Source of the DNA: Lacticaseibacillus kribbianus
GTDB lineage: Bacteria; Bacillota; Bacilli; Lactobacillales; Lactobacillaceae
DNA: 64,000 bases
Assembly: GCF_020180945.1 (NCBI RefSeq)
Contig: NZ_JAIPUL010000002.1
Location: 359,352 to 423,351 of the forward strand
Direction: 5' to 3'
The notes under the pieces were generated by a model. The model searched no databases and was not told where the DNA came from. It was given only the letters and a program-made list of their open reading frames with translations. Position 1 is the first letter of the stretch. Every line of letters begins with the position of its first letter. Position numbers and translations under genes: made by a program. Shown in pieces: positions 63,071 to 64,000 of the stretch.

Positions 63071-63186
63071 GAAGGGTCGCCTTCGTTTCAATCAAGATGG
63101 GCTGAGTGTACCACTGATACGATGGGCTTCCTAGCACTTTTTCGTGGACAGTTGGCGGTGCTTGTCCAGATGGTTTCTTGGACAGA

Positions 63187-63576
63187 TCACTGCTTATTTT
63201 GAATCGTTTTTTGATCCACTTTGCCTCCTTTCCCAGGCTGGTAGGGTTTGATGGTCGACTCCAGCCCCCAGCCCGTCAGAAGCCGTTCAAGCTGCTTGGC
63301 GTGGAGCTTCTTGACCTCGTTTTGCGTCGTCGGCCACTGAAGGCGGCCATCCTCGATGCGCTTGTACAGGAGCACGAAGCCATCGCCTGCCCAGTACAGA
63401 GCCTTAAAGCGGTCTTTGCGACTGCCACAAAACAGGAATAGAGCCCGGCTGTATGGATTCAGCTGATAGTCTTCCTTGATGACGCCGGCGAGGCCATCGA
63501 TGCCACGACGCAGGTCTGTCTTGCCACAGATCAAGAAGATGCCACTGAGCTGGCGGAGATCAATGAGCATTCGCAA
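63187..63576 (-). CDS. IS66 accessory protein TnpB (Orf2)
   Basis: 129 residues with the family core IFLICGKTDLRRGIDGLAGVI and ALFLFCGSRKDRFKALYWAGDGFVLLYKRIEDGR. It is required with TnpC for IS66 transposition; its biochemical role is unknown. It overlaps tnpA by 17 bases. The third codon is also an ATG and may be the true start. Confidence 0.88.
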   Translation of the reverse strand: MRMLIDLRQLSGIFLICGKTDLRRGIDGLAGVIKEDYQLNPYSRALFLFCGSRKDRFKALYWAGDGFVLLYKRIEDGRLQWPTTQNEVKKLHAKQLERLLTGWGLESTIKPYQPGKGGKVDQKTIQNKQ

Positions 63577-63742
63577 ACACCGCCTTCATCAAGGCATCCA
63601 GGATGTAGCCTTGGATGTGGTTGTAGACGACCACGGTTTTGTTGGCGTCGAGCTTGATCTGAAGTGCCTTGGTTGGCACGCTCTGCGGTCGGCGCTGGTC
63701 GTCTTCCAGTTTAATGCGTACGATTTCGGGTTTTTGTTCCAT
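63560..63742 (-). CDS. IS66 accessory protein TnpA (Orf1), short form
   Basis: A 60-residue basic/acidic protein (MEQKPEIVRIKLEDD… ending VVVYNHIQGYILDALMKAVF). It lies at the position of orf1 in IS66 elements and overlaps tnpB. The orf1 products of proteobacterial members are longer; the short form is common in lactobacilli (recalled, not checked). Confidence 0.75.
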   Translation of the reverse strand: MEQKPEIVRIKLEDDQRRPQSVPTKALQIKLDANKTVVVYNHIQGYILDALMKAVFANAH

Positions 63743-63925
63743 AGAAATACCTCACCAAGTTAGATTTGATGAGGTAAGCGTACAATGCACGGAGCGGGAT
63801 TCATATGCGGTCAGTTATTGGGTGCTTACGAGAAAAGACAAATTTCTCCAGTAAATTATTTATGGTATCAGCTAGCAACAAATCAAATTGTTGCATAGTC
63901 GTCCAAAAATATGGAGGCAACGCGA

Positions 63926-64000
63926 ATGCAGCAGTGGTCGCAGGGTAATCATGTTCAAGCAATGGGAGAAGTCTTCATGTTAAGATCCTGTTACAGTTCA
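63926..64000 (+). CDS. Start of an unidentified gene
   Basis: An open frame from ATG with GGAGG eight bases upstream, running off the right edge after 25 codons (MQQWSQGNHVQAMGEVFMLR and on). Too short to identify. Confidence 0.3.
   Translation, partial: MQQWSQGNHVQAMGEVFMLRSCYSS

Larger units (their letters stand above)
61417..63839 (-). mobile_element. IS66-family insertion sequence
   Basis: The ends GTAAGCACC-AATA-C-GACCG-AT match as inverted repeats (left at 61417, right ending at 63839). Inside are the three usual genes in order tnpA, tnpB, tnpC on the minus strand. No clear 8-bp target duplication was found at these ends, perhaps because the left flank is itself repeated. Confidence 0.85.

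Overview
The window comes from a Gram-positive lactic acid bacterium. The two 16S genes read like the Lacticaseibacillus (L. casei) lineage, and the protein genes favour G/C at third codon positions, so a high-GC member of that group is likely. This is an inference from the 16S text; no database was searched.

Layout. Bases 1-3070 hold housekeeping genes: the start of a DedA-family gene, pgpA, a ferredoxin/flavodoxin-NADP reductase, a cyclophilin and a small S1-domain RNA-binding protein. Two complete rRNA operons in the same direction (16S-23S-5S, no tRNA in the spacer) start 14,158 bp apart and read as identical from their second promoter to the end of 5S. The first is followed by 23 tRNA genes, the second by 5. 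Between them lies a glycolipid/lipoteichoic acid block (lafA-lafB-flippase-like protein-ykuJ-ltaS) and a PerR-type regulator. From 23 to 33 kb come metK with an SMK (SAM-III) riboswitch, an MFS exporter, a PAP2 phosphatase, leuS with a T-box leader, a MurJ/YtgP-type flippase with its RsuA-type pseudouridine synthase, and NAD(P)HX dehydratase. From 34 to 43 kb: a duplicated tRNA-Leu(CAG), a heterodimeric ABC exporter whose first subunit has an in-frame stop, a PepSY lipoprotein, an exported metallophosphoesterase, another ABC exporter and rsgA. From 44 to 52 kb: the ACT-domain/UPF0210 pair, then a block matching the Bacillus yjbF-yjbO order (coiA with an in-frame stop, spxH, CYTH protein, relQ, NAD kinase, RluD-type synthase), degV and an XRE regulator.

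Bases 52.6-64 kb are a visibly AT-richer accessory region: an IS3-family element interrupted by an IS30-family element (both with target duplications that can be read directly), a decayed IS30 transposase, a 1,493-residue LPXTG adhesin with five N-terminal repeats and four Cna-B repeats, and an IS66-family element.

The least explained features are a family of about 125-bp GC-rich hairpin repeats in three intergenic clusters, whose arms differ between copies yet stay complementary; a 33-codon gene with its own promoter, ribosome site and terminator; an attenuator-like leader before the broken ABC exporter; a 22-bp DnaA-box palindrome; and four otherwise well-kept genes each cut by a single in-frame stop codon.
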